NCBI GenBank assembly: GCA_045560765.1
Contig: JBJKZD010000004.1
Location: 1-64,000 of the forward strand
DNA length: 64,000 nt
DNA from: UBA9926 sp913064795
GTDB taxonomy: Bacteria; Pseudomonadota; Gammaproteobacteria; Pseudomonadales; Azotimanducaceae
Direction: 5' to 3'
Positions within the stretch are counted from its first letter, which is position 1. Each line of letters starts with the position of its first letter. The notes under the pieces are model-generated. The model was given only the letters and a program-made list of their open reading frames with translations, did not search any database and was not told where the DNA came from. Of this stretch, positions 26,896 to 35,682 are shown one piece after another. Both the position numbers and the translations under genes were made by a program.

Positions 26896-29359
26896 TCCAA
26901 AATTATTATCGGTTAGCGCATTTGCGCTCTGTGTTGCTTTGAACAGTGCTCAAGCCGAGATCACATTGCAGTCAACGGGCGAGACATTAACAGGCGATAT
27001 GACAATCAGTCAGGACATGGGCTTGACCGAAGGGACGAACCTTCTGCATACATTTTTAGCCTTTAATGTCGATTCAGGGGAATCCGCGACTTTTACAGGC
27101 AGCAACAGCATCACCAATATTATCGCACGTGTCAGTGGAGAATCCGCGACCAACATTGATGGTTTGTTACGCTCGACGATCACGGATGCCAATCTTTTTT
27201 TGATCAATCCCAATGGTGTTGCGTTTGGCGCTGGCGCGAGTCTGGATATTAACGGCAGTCTGCATGTCTCGACGGCAGATAGTCTCGTTTTTGCTGATGA
27301 TTCGAGGTTGCTTGTTTCTGATTCAGGAGCCAGTGGCTTTACCGCAGCGGCACCAGCTGCTTTTGGTTTCTCGACGGATGCGGCGGCGATTACATTCAAC
27401 GGCACGCAAATTTCTACGCTAGAAGCCGATAGGGTGTCGGCGCTGAGTATTGTAGGAGGAGATATTAGTCTCTCAGAGAGCGCAATTACAGTTGCCGGAG
27501 GCGCCATTGACCTTCTGGCATCCCGCGGGACTATGGATGTTCCCGTTGATGCTGTTGGCCGGGATTATGCTGCTCTCAACCTCGGTGATGTACTCATCAC
27601 AAATGATGAATTTATCGCGGGGAAGCGCGATCTTGATACCAGCGGCGATGCAGCAGGGGCCCTATCAATTGCCGGCGATACGGTGACGCTTGAGCGCGCT
27701 TTTGTTTTCGCAGATACAGAAGGGGCTGGTTCGGGTGGCGCGATCGACATTTATGCTGCCGCTCAGCTTGAACTGACTGCAGGTGCTCGGATTACCACAG
27801 ACGCGACGGGCGAGGGCTCGGGCGGGAATCTACTGGTCAATGCAGGTGCCGTTATACTCTCCGGAACCAACACTGCTTTGGCTGCAAGCACGCTGTCCCA
27901 GGGCGGCCCAGCGGGTACGATTGAAGTGAATGCTTCTAGCATTGATATCTCCGATAGCGCGCAGATCGCATCGGTCACCAGCACCAATAGCGATGGTGGT
28001 GATATTGTTCTCAATACGGGAACTTTAAACTTAGCATCTGGCGGGCAGATATCGGGTCAAGCTACATCTGGAGGGCAGGGGGCCGATGTCGTCATCGTTG
28101 CCTCACAGGCTGTTTCAATCGATGGGGCTGGGGCAGATGCTGGGGATGCAGCAGGCATCCGGGTTGACAGCTTGAATTTCTTGCCCTTTTTTACTGGCGG
28201 CGATGCCGGGGACATCAGTATCACTGCTCCGAGTCTGACTTTGACTGGTAACGCAGTGATTGCTGCGCAGGCGAGTCTACCCAGCTCGGGTGCGCCTGGG
28301 GCAATCACATTAAATGTAGATAACCTGACGGTTCAGGGCGGCAGTACCATCTCAACGCTTACAAGTTCTGGATCTGATGCTGGAGCGATAACGGTCATCG
28401 CTGATGAGGTTACGCTGACGGGTGTTAACTCAAGTTTGGTTTCTACTACGAGGCGAACCGGTGCAGGTGGTGACATTAATATTGTTGCAACCACTGTATC
28501 CGTGATGGCTGGGGCAAGTGCAGACACATCGACGTCGGGCGCTGGCGCTGCGGGCAATATCAATATATCAGTTTCAGACAGTGTCTCTGTCAGTGACGCA
28601 GGAACTGTGATTGCGAGTCAGTCGAGTAGTGATGGTCAGGGTGGCGGTGTCAATATTTCTGGAGACCAGTTGATGTTTGATCAAGAAGGTCTCGTCTCGG
28701 TGACGTCGACGGGCGAGGGTGATGCCGGTGATATCAATCTAACGGCTCTGACCCGTCTCGAAATCCTTGATGGCGCACAAGTTCAAACCAATGCTGAACT
28801 CTCTGGGGGCGGAAACATTACGGTCGAGGTTATTGATACGATTTATCTGCGCGATAGCACTTTGATCGCGTCGGCAGGGGGACTCGATGCCCTTGATAAC
28901 GGCGGTAACATTAATATCGACCCCAGGTTTTTGATTTTGAACAATGCGAGCATTGTTGCTCAGGCCGTGGCCGGAAATGGTGGTCAGATCGAGCTGATTG
29001 CCGAAAATTACATCGCAGACGTTAATAGCTTCATTGATGCGACGAGTGAACTTGGTAATGATGGTGATATTCGCATCCGTTGGATTGACAACAGCATTAA
29101 GGGGGTCATCGGTACGCTTAGCGCCAATTTTGACGCGGTTTCTCAGATCTCTAGTGATGCGTGCTCTGCTCGGAACCTTGAATCACGTAGCAGTCTTTTG
29201 ATCCAAAAGCAGTCTGAGAGACTGACGGCACCTGGTGACTTGAGGGCAATCTCTGGGAAGCGTGCTAAACCTGAGCTTATATCTTGTGTTTGGCTAACCC
29301 CGGATCGAGCAAGCCCTCTTAAAATGCGTTTAGTAAGCCGTTATGCCAGGAGAAATTAG
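26885..29359 (+). CDS. TpsA exoprotein with filamentous-haemagglutinin N-terminal (TPS) domain
   Basis: An 824-residue secreted protein. A signal peptide ends at AQA-EITL. The TPS secretion domain (about 22-260) contains LFLINPNGVAFGAGASLDINGSL-type residues with the diagnostic NPNG motif. The rest is a long Gly/Ala/Ser/Asp-rich right-handed beta-helix (repeats such as GGDINI, AGAITV, GAAGNINI). The C-terminus carries two cysteines and basic residues and has no known toxin or sorting domain. ATG 26885 has GGGAG about 5-6 nt upstream and overlaps the TpsB gene by 11 bases. It is probably an adhesin or surface fibre exported by the preceding pore. Its size is small for haemagglutinins but usual for CHAT-linked members. 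Confidence 0.92.
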   Translation: MNFNPKLLSVSAFALCVALNSAQAEITLQSTGETLTGDMTISQDMGLTEGTNLLHTFLAFNVDSGESATFTGSNSITNIIARVSGESATNIDGLLRSTITDANLFLINPNGVAFGAGASLDINGSLHVSTADSLVFADDSRLLVSDSGASGFTAAAPAAFGFSTDAAAITFNGTQISTLEADRVSALSIVGGDISLSESAITVAGGAIDLLASRGTMDVPVDAVGRDYAALNLGDVLITNDEFIAGKRDLDTSGDAAGALSIAGDTVTLERAFVFADTEGAGSGGAIDIYAAAQLELTAGARITTDATGEGSGGNLLVNAGAVILSGTNTALAASTLSQGGPAGTIEVNASSIDISDSAQIASVTSTNSDGGDIVLNTGTLNLASGGQISGQATSGGQGADVVIVASQAVSIDGAGADAGDAAGIRVDSLNFLPFFTGGDAGDISITAPSLTLTGNAVIAAQASLPSSGAPGAITLNVDNLTVQGGSTISTLTSSGSDAGAITVIADEVTLTGVNSSLVSTTRRTGAGGDINIVATTVSVMAGASADTSTSGAGAAGNINISVSDSVSVSDAGTVIASQSSSDGQGGGVNISGDQLMFDQEGLVSVTSTGEGDAGDINLTALTRLEILDGAQVQTNAELSGGGNITVEVIDTIYLRDSTLIASAGGLDALDNGGNINIDPRFLILNNASIVAQAVAGNGGQIELIAENYIADVNSFIDATSELGNDGDIRIRWIDNSIKGVIGTLSANFDAVSQISSDACSARNLESRSSLLIQKQSERLTAPGDLRAISGKRAKPELISCVWLTPDRASPLKMRLVSRYARRN

Positions 29360-29464
29360 ACCGGGTGGGCTGGCGGGTTTCAACTAAAGGTCATGGCGCA
29401 TTTTTAGCTAACTTTTCCGACTAGGCGTTGATAATTTGTATCCCTTGATTGAGAAATATAATCG

Positions 29465-32359
29465 ATGGTTTCACTGAGCTCCTTTTATCGCGCCATTGCG
29501 CTGTCTGTTTTGCTCTGCTTGCACTTATTATCCATAGGTGTCGCGGGGGCATCAGACGAATACGAGCCCAATAATAGTCAAGACTCGGCGACACTCTTGA
29601 TCGTCGGGGGAGCGACGCTTCAGACGCATAGTTTCGATCCAGACGGCGATGTCGATTGGTTTCGTTTTTATACTCGGGAAGACGAAATTTACGATATTCG
29701 GATCACTGGCGTTGCCAGCGACATTGACCCGGTCTTTGAGATTTATGATTCTGACGGCGGCATAATCGGTGATCCCATAGATTTTGGTTTTTCGGGCGAC
29801 CCTGAATCCCTTTCCTTCGAAGCACCATCGACTGATGAGTACTTTCTCAAAGTCTTCGACTTCTGTACGACTGACCCGACCGTATCCTGCACTCCAGGGC
29901 CTTCGTCAACCTATGCTATTAATGTCTTTGTACCAGTGGGCGCAGCCGGAGGCGTCGATCTTGCAGTGACTAACAGTTTTACCGGGTCTGCAGAAGTTGG
30001 TAGAGCTTTTCCAATTTCAGTTACTGTTACTAACAACGGTGGACAGCAAGAGGACAATACAGGTACAAACTTGCTGATTTTGACCTATACGGAGCCCCCT
30101 CAAGCGGCGCCGACCAGTTTGCCAGAGGGTTGTGCTGGGACAACCGGCTACATCGAGTGCGCGTTAGCTGAGTTGGGCGAGAACGAGTCTGCGGAGTATC
30201 AATTGGACATCGTCTTTGAAGCCGTCGGTGAGGTTCGCGTGTCGAATGTGGTGGCGGGTTTCGAGGCCGATAATTATTCGATTCAACAGCCAGACGACGA
30301 TCTTTCAAATAATGTGGTAGAGGCTGTCATAACGGTTATTGAAGAGAGCGGTGTGGAGGATGGTGATAGCGATGGGGTTAATGATGATAACGATAATTGC
30401 CCCTCTGATAGTAATGCAGATCAACGGGACACAGATGGGGACGGCGAGGGAGATGCCTGCGATAACGATGACGACGGCGATGAGGTTGCCGACAGCGATG
30501 ACAATTGCCGGTTGCTCGCCAATTCCGGCCAGTTGGATACCGATAGTGACGGTAAGGGAGATGCCTGCGACAACGATGACGACGGCGATGAAGTTGCCGA
30601 CAGTGATGACAATTGCCCATTGATCGCCAATTCGGGTCAGTTGGATAACGATAGCGACGGCGAGGGAGATGCTTGCGATAACGACGACGACGGGGATGGG
30701 GTTGCCGACGGTGATGACAATTGCCCGTTAATTGCCAATGAAGATCAGATAGACACGGACGGTGATGGTTTTGGGGATGCCTGTGACAGTCGAACCGACT
30801 CTGATGGAGACGGCATTGAAGATGCACTGGATAATTGTCCAGTGACAGCCAATTCTGATCAAAAAGACTCCGATGACGATGGTTTGGGGGATCTATGCGA
30901 CGATGACGAAGATAATGATGGTGTTCTAAATGGATTGGACAATTGCCCCCAAGTCGCTAATGCTGAACAAAAAGATTTCGATGGCGATCTCGTTGGTGAT
31001 GCCTGCGACAGCGATGATGATGATGATGGTCTCGATGATGACTCAGATAATTGCCCCTTGATTGCGAACCCCGATCAGAGCGACTCAGATGGGGATGGTG
31101 TCGGCGATGTCTGTGATGAAGTGCCCGCCGATGAGGACGGTGATGGTATCGATGATGACTCAGATAACTGTCCTCTGATTGCAAACCCTGATCAAAGTGA
31201 CTCAGATGAAGATGGCGTCGGCGATGTCTGTGACGACGTGCCCGCCGATGAGGACGGTGATGGTATCGAGGATGACTCAGATAACTGTCCTCTGATTGCA
31301 AACCCTGATCAGAGTGACGCAGATGGGGATGGTGTCGGCGATGTTTGTGACGAAGTGCCCGCCGATGAGGACGGTGATGGTATCGATGATGAATCGGATA
31401 ACTGTCCCCTGATTGCAAACCCCGATCAGAGTGATGCAGACGGTAATGGTGTCGGCGATGTCTGTGATGAGACGATCACCGATCAGGATGGCGATGGTCT
31501 CGATGACGAAGTAGATAATTGCCCTTTAATCGCAAACCTTGAGCAGGAAGATTTTGATGAGGACGGCAAAGGGGATGCCTGCGATTCCGATATCGATGGT
31601 GATGGCGTTGAAAATACGAATGATCTTTTCCCTGGCGATGGAAGAGGCGGGCTTGATAATGATCAAGACAACATGGCCGATGAATGGGAGACCTTAAACG
31701 GCTTAGACAATCGTGACGGCAGTGATGGGTTGTCGGATGCTGATAATGATGGCGTTACGGCTGTTGATGAGTTTCTGGCAGGAACCGATCCCAATCGCTC
31801 TGATTTGCGATTACAGACCTTGATGTTTGTAGCGCCATCTTTTCTGGTCATCGATCAGCCTGCGGATATCGAATTGGTTTACGAGTCGGATGCGGAAAAT
31901 CAAGGTCTGGCGTTCCGGCTTCATTATCAAAGCGCCATTCGTAACAACTGGGTCTTGGATGAAGGTAGCAGCTTACAGGCCGGGCTTGTTACGTTTGGCG
32001 GGGAACCCTATGACGACGTTGATGATTTGGATGATAATCCCTCAACCGATCAATTCGAGGTTTTTGAGTGGTTTGATTCAACAGGTCAATGGCCTAGCAG
32101 CGCCGCCGCGGCGACCCTATTGTCGCTCTCTGTTCGACCATCCGAGGACACGAATCAGCCGCTCTTCGGGCTCTCCTCGATTCAAGCATCGTCCGGCTAT
32201 CTTTTGGAATTGGATGGCTTGGCACTCTCGACTGGAGCGGTTTCTCTAGATGTTGATGGTGATGGAGAAGCTTTGGCATTAACAGATGGGTTGATGGTGA
32301 CTCGCTATTTGTTTGGGTTTCGAGGACCAAGCCTGATTAACGGCAGCGATCAACGATAA
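29465..32359 (+). CDS. Secreted protein: PPC-like, CARDB/DUF11-like, long TSP3 array, cohesin-like domain, terminal dockerin-like copy
   Basis: A 964-residue exported protein. Signal peptide about 1-29. An N-terminal PPC-like domain starts DEYEPNNSQDSATLL and spans to about 155. A DUF11/CARDB-like Ig domain (VDLAVTNSFTGSAEVGRAF) spans about 160-280. Residues from about 300 to 720 hold some fourteen thrombospondin type-3 repeats (DNCPLIANPDQ type) with recent duplication visible at DNA level (31020-31470). A beta-sandwich domain at about 780-925 resembles the N-terminal domain of the HYR protein. The protein ends with a single dockerin-like module (ALTDGLMVTRYLFGF) truncated before its second helix. 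It would be rigid only with bound calcium. It lies 105 bases after the TpsA gene. Function unknown; adhesive or scaffolding role inferred. Confidence 0.88.
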   Translation: MVSLSSFYRAIALSVLLCLHLLSIGVAGASDEYEPNNSQDSATLLIVGGATLQTHSFDPDGDVDWFRFYTREDEIYDIRITGVASDIDPVFEIYDSDGGIIGDPIDFGFSGDPESLSFEAPSTDEYFLKVFDFCTTDPTVSCTPGPSSTYAINVFVPVGAAGGVDLAVTNSFTGSAEVGRAFPISVTVTNNGGQQEDNTGTNLLILTYTEPPQAAPTSLPEGCAGTTGYIECALAELGENESAEYQLDIVFEAVGEVRVSNVVAGFEADNYSIQQPDDDLSNNVVEAVITVIEESGVEDGDSDGVNDDNDNCPSDSNADQRDTDGDGEGDACDNDDDGDEVADSDDNCRLLANSGQLDTDSDGKGDACDNDDDGDEVADSDDNCPLIANSGQLDNDSDGEGDACDNDDDGDGVADGDDNCPLIANEDQIDTDGDGFGDACDSRTDSDGDGIEDALDNCPVTANSDQKDSDDDGLGDLCDDDEDNDGVLNGLDNCPQVANAEQKDFDGDLVGDACDSDDDDDGLDDDSDNCPLIANPDQSDSDGDGVGDVCDEVPADEDGDGIDDDSDNCPLIANPDQSDSDEDGVGDVCDDVPADEDGDGIEDDSDNCPLIANPDQSDADGDGVGDVCDEVPADEDGDGIDDESDNCPLIANPDQSDADGNGVGDVCDETITDQDGDGLDDEVDNCPLIANLEQEDFDEDGKGDACDSDIDGDGVENTNDLFPGDGRGGLDNDQDNMADEWETLNGLDNRDGSDGLSDADNDGVTAVDEFLAGTDPNRSDLRLQTLMFVAPSFLVIDQPADIELVYESDAENQGLAFRLHYQSAIRNNWVLDEGSSLQAGLVTFGGEPYDDVDDLDDNPSTDQFEVFEWFDSTGQWPSSAAAATLLSLSVRPSEDTNQPLFGLSSIQASSGYLLELDGLALSTGAVSLDVDGDGEALALTDGLMVTRYLFGFRGPSLINGSDQR

Positions 32360-32788
32360 GGCGCAGCGACACAAAGCCCCTGAAGAGATCGAGGCTTCTT
32401 TGGAGGAATTAGTTCCCCATTGCAAAATCAATATACTTATAATCACTATTCTAATATCGTTATGTGTTGATTTTCACGAGCCATAAAGCGGAGAGTATCG
32501 TAGCGCTATCCGTGTCCATAGACGGCTCCGAATTGTCGAAGGTGAGCATTGTCAGTACAAAGGTGACTGTGAGAGACAGATAGGGCTAGTTGACGGGCGT
32601 AAAGAGAAGAGCAGTAAAGAGAAGAGCAGTAAAGAGAAGAGCAGTAAAGAGAAGACTGGACGAGGACAGATAACGGACGATGAGGGCCAGATAGTTTGGC
32701 CTTCAGCTTTGAGCACTAGGGGAGAGGTCTTCGCATTTGAGTGCTAGAATAAGTTGTCGATTGCAGAGAAGCCTGAGGAGTATTGGCG
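32360..32788. other. Intergenic region with a short tandem repeat
   Basis: About 430 bases without a supported gene. It contains the 15-base tandem repeat listed at 32601-32655. A weak inverted repeat AAGCC/GGCTT with CTTT follows the upstream stop (around 32375-32402), but the loop is long and the T-tract poor. The downstream gene is preceded by GAGGAG at 32775-32780. Confidence 0.5.
32601..32655. repeat. 15-bp tandem repeat, about 3.7 copies
   Basis: The unit AAAGAGAAGAGCAGT is repeated exactly three times from 32601, then 10 further bases of a fourth copy. It is purine-rich on the plus strand and lies some 135-190 bases before the TPR-SLH gene. Perfect identity of the copies points to recent slippage, so copy number may vary between strains. 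Confidence 0.85.
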
Positions 32789-33838
32789 ATGAATAAACAG
32801 TTATCGAGCTGGTTCTTTGGGAGGCGAATTGGATTGGGCTTTGTCTTGTCTGTATTGGTCTGCGGAGCCGGAGCGGAGTCTGCACAAGTCTATGTTGATC
32901 GAATTGCTGCAGATAAGCGCGATATTCCTGCCTATATCGGTTTGACGGAATTTCAGATCCAAGAACCCGACCAAAAAGTCGCTCTGAAGACGCAGAAGAG
33001 GGGCTTGAGATACGCGAAGGCGAACGGGCAGAAGTTAGCATTAAGAACTCTCGGCATCCGCCTGTGGGGCATGACTGGCGATGTGAAGAAAGCGCTTCGC
33101 GAGTATAAACGGGGTCTGAGGGTCAAAGGCTCGGCTCAATTTCCGGCCCTGCATCTTGAAATGGCCCGGGTGTACTTTGGCCAGCGAGCGTTCTCAGAGG
33201 CTGAGGAGATGCTTCGGCTCTCCCTCTCTGCTGATGCAATGAACAACGATGCTGCTGAGTCTCTCTTAATGCGGTTGCAGATGGTTGAACGCGCTATTGC
33301 TGTAACCCAGAGTGATTTTGCTTTCGCCCAGTCAATCAGTCGAGCCGCCGTCGCGCACCTGCTCAGCCAAGAATTATCCGTTGCACAGTATCTGGGTCTT
33401 CCCAAGGCCGTTTCTGTGGGAGAGACCTCAGATCAGGGTTTGACCGATTACCAGGGCTCTGAGTTCGCTGCAGACATCCTCGCGACCCATCGTCTCAATC
33501 TCCGAAGTTTTCGCATTACTAATGGCGCATTTCAACCTGAAAAAGCGATGATGCGCGGAGAGCTCGCCTTGCTGGTTGAAGATATTCTTTATGTAAAGTT
33601 TGGCATCAGCCGGACCGCGTTCATTGGGTCGGCATCCCCCTTTTCTGACTTGGCCTCAAACGACACCAGTTTTAACGCCATTATGTCCGCAGTGACTCGA
33701 GGGTTAATGCAAGGACGTGAAGACGGTTCGATCGGGCCGCAAGAGCTGGTTTCGGGCGCGGAAGCGATTCTGGTTCTTCATAGCTTGAAGCAAATCCTGA
33801 AACGACCCGCCCAGCCTAAAAAGGAGATACTGTCATGA
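32789..33838 (+). CDS. Exported TPR protein with C-terminal SLH-like domain
   Basis: A 349-residue protein with a signal peptide (about 1-30, ending GAES-AQ). Helical TPR-like repeats span about 60-160 (GDVKKALREYKRGLRVKG, GQRAFSEAEEMLRLSLSADA). A C-terminal region (about 245-335) has the form of S-layer-homology segments (SPFSDLASNDTSFNAIMSAVTRGLMQGREDGSIGP-type pattern). SLH domains bind cell-wall polymers and, in Gram-negatives, peptidoglycan or polysaccharide. ATG 32789 has AGGAG 8 nt upstream, and the TTG two codons earlier is not needed. Its stop overlaps the next start (ATGA), tying it to the first LPP20-type protein, so the locus is an envelope operon. Confidence 0.82.
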   Translation: MNKQLSSWFFGRRIGLGFVLSVLVCGAGAESAQVYVDRIAADKRDIPAYIGLTEFQIQEPDQKVALKTQKRGLRYAKANGQKLALRTLGIRLWGMTGDVKKALREYKRGLRVKGSAQFPALHLEMARVYFGQRAFSEAEEMLRLSLSADAMNNDAAESLLMRLQMVERAIAVTQSDFAFAQSISRAAVAHLLSQELSVAQYLGLPKAVSVGETSDQGLTDYQGSEFAADILATHRLNLRSFRITNGAFQPEKAMMRGELALLVEDILYVKFGISRTAFIGSASPFSDLASNDTSFNAIMSAVTRGLMQGREDGSIGPQELVSGAEAILVLHSLKQILKRPAQPKKEILS

Positions 33839-34767
33839 AGCGACTGTTCCTAATTGTGAGTGTTTTAATGAGCTCGGTAGCTTATGGCAACAACTTATCC
33901 GTGATCTCTGCCGAGGGTTTTGGATTTGCCGATGCGAGTCGATTCTCTGAACCTCAGGCAAGACTCATGGCTTTGAGAGCCGCGAAAATCGACGCCCAGC
34001 GCAATTTGTTAGAGGTGATTAATGGCGTTCGAGTGACGGCGGGCACTACCGTTAAGGACATGATGCTCGAAAGTGACATCATCGGAACTCGAGTCAAAGG
34101 TATGTTGCAAGGTTCTTTCGAAACCGCGTCAACGGTGTCACGCGAAGATGGCAGTTGGGTCGCTGCTGTGACGATGGCTGTCTGCTTAGATAAAGGCGAT
34201 GCGCTGTGTAAGGCGAAGCCTTCATTAGCTGCGATTACTCAACCGAGCTTAAAGGGAGCGCCACCCGAAGCTCGCTTTTCTGAGGCCGATTTAGCAACCG
34301 TTAAAGAGGAGATCGCTGATGCGGAGGTTCAGGCTGATAGTGCTGATGCATCTGGTTTGGTTGTAGCCTCGTCGATCGCGGAGGATGCCCCGACGCCTCT
34401 GGGTTCCGAAGACAGCGATGCTGTCTCTCGAGAGGCCGCAACGGGACTGATTTTGGATGCAAGCGGGTTAAACTACACACCCATGCTCGATGTGCGGGTT
34501 CGCACTCGAACGGGTAAAGAGTTGTATGGCCCGGGGCATGTGGCTATGGGCAGTGACTGGCTACACTGGTCTCCCTCGCTTGATGATGCAAAGGGAATGT
34601 CTCAGGTTATTGGGTCTGCACCGCTCATACTGACGCCAGAGTCGCTTGGAGAAGCAACGGAACTCGTGATCTCAGATCAGGATGCGATATCACTGTTTAC
34701 GTCGAACACACGAAGTGGCGATTTTTTGGCAGCGGGTAAAGTCGTCATTATCGTTGCGGGTAGTTAG
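33835..34767 (+). CDS. LPP20-type envelope protein, paralogue 1
   Basis: A 310-residue exported protein with a signal peptide (about 1-18). An LPP20/FlgP-like domain contains the signature RAAKIDAQRNLLEVINGVRV and ESDIIGTRVKGMLQGS. An acidic linker (about 145-200) follows. The C-terminal domain opens with TGLILDASGLNYTPML and closes with the hydrophobic strand KVVIIVAGS. The same two-domain layout occurs at 36494-37507 and 50315-51292. LPP20-type proteins are known in Helicobacter and in Vibrio/Campylobacter flagellar outer rings (FlgP), but no flagellar genes are near. No lipobox is present, so this one is probably a soluble periplasmic or assembled protein. It overlaps the upstream gene by 4 bases and precedes the transglycosylase by 4. 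Confidence 0.82.
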   Translation: MKRLFLIVSVLMSSVAYGNNLSVISAEGFGFADASRFSEPQARLMALRAAKIDAQRNLLEVINGVRVTAGTTVKDMMLESDIIGTRVKGMLQGSFETASTVSREDGSWVAAVTMAVCLDKGDALCKAKPSLAAITQPSLKGAPPEARFSEADLATVKEEIADAEVQADSADASGLVVASSIAEDAPTPLGSEDSDAVSREAATGLILDASGLNYTPMLDVRVRTRTGKELYGPGHVAMGSDWLHWSPSLDDAKGMSQVIGSAPLILTPESLGEATELVISDQDAISLFTSNTRSGDFLAAGKVVIIVAGS

Positions 34768-34771
34768 ATTA

Positions 34772-35557
34772 ATGACAATTCGTTGGCTACCTCTCAATGT
34801 TCAGGGCGCGACGCTGGTGGTTGCATTGGCGAGTGCTTTGGCTGGATCAGCAAATGAAACGGTTGATCCATTTGATGCGTTAGATCAGCAGTTAGAAGCG
34901 CAGTTTCAAGACACCGACGCGACCCTCGAGGAAAATTTCGAGGCTCTGGATGCAGCGCTTGAGGCCGGATTTCAGAGGTTATCGGACGAGGTGGGTGCGG
35001 TTTGGGGTACGGAGAATATCGAATTGCCCAGCCAAAACATCTGGATCGATTACTCAGATAATCGTCGTTTGCGCCGGAAGTTTGACTTTGAGCGTGGGGC
35101 GCTGATTGTTGAAAGAATAGTTGATGAGGTCGAAGACAGCACTTCGGTGAGTGATGAAATTAAGGCTGCGGTGGAGCAGGCCCGAGCTGATACAGCGCAA
35201 GATCTCGCTGAAAAGGACGCGGCGTTGCAATTCGCCAAGGCACTGTTGGATGATGCTGGGATCTCCTTTGAGCAACCCGTCGAGGAGGATTCAAGTGAAA
35301 TTCTCGGAGCTTTGCTGCCAGTCTCGAACAGCGACCTAGAGGCATTGGGCGCGAAGATTAGCATCGCCGATACCGCCTTAGAGCCGGTTGCGCTATCGCG
35401 CTCTGAATTTCCGGATGGGGTAGAGGCTGTTGAGACGCTAGATCAAGGGGTGGCGTCACCGACTGCAGATCCTCGTCAAAGTTCTACTTCGGATGGCCCC
35501 CTCGCTTGTTGTTCTGACAGAAGGTACGGAAGCTGCTGGAACAAACCTGGGAGATGA
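34772..35557 (+). CDS. N-terminal part of a frameshifted MltC-like murein transglycosylase
   Basis: A 261-codon frame. After a signal-like N-terminus it has acidic heptad-type helices (DALDQQLEAQF, EALDAALEAGFQ). A domain matching the MltC N-terminal region (DUF3393) follows: VWGTENIELP, IWIDYSDNRRLRRKFDFERG and LIVERI. The last 25 or so residues (after TSDGP) look out of frame. Coding character continues in the next frame (APSLVVLTEGTEAAGT...) to a stop at 35643-35645, and then in the third frame into the SLT domain at 35683-36294. One extra base in the C5 run at 35497-35501 and one near 35640-35646 would restore a single enzyme of about 500 residues. So this is a pseudogene, a sequence error or, less likely, recoding. 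Confidence 0.75.
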   Translation: MTIRWLPLNVQGATLVVALASALAGSANETVDPFDALDQQLEAQFQDTDATLEENFEALDAALEAGFQRLSDEVGAVWGTENIELPSQNIWIDYSDNRRLRRKFDFERGALIVERIVDEVEDSTSVSDEIKAAVEQARADTAQDLAEKDAALQFAKALLDDAGISFEQPVEEDSSEILGALLPVSNSDLEALGAKISIADTALEPVALSRSEFPDGVEAVETLDQGVASPTADPRQSSTSDGPLACCSDRRYGSCWNKPGR

Positions 35558-35682
35558 AGAAGTTGAGGGTGGGGAAGCTCCGAGAGAATTAGCTTCGGTC
35601 ACGACGGAAGGGACACGAGAATCAGCAGAGCGCGAGGCAGTGTGAGTCTGGCTTAGCGCCGAGCGGTGCGGTTGTCGCAGCA

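Noticed and set aside
30378..31418. Long minus-strand frames rich in His/Arg/Ser (30378-30827, 30957-31418)
   Set aside because: They are the antisense of the Asp/Gly-rich TSP3 repeats (GAT/GAC codons read in reverse) and have no start signal or family pattern.
32375..32405. Terminator after the 964-residue protein
   Set aside because: Five-base stem, 14-base loop and only CTTT after it; too weak.
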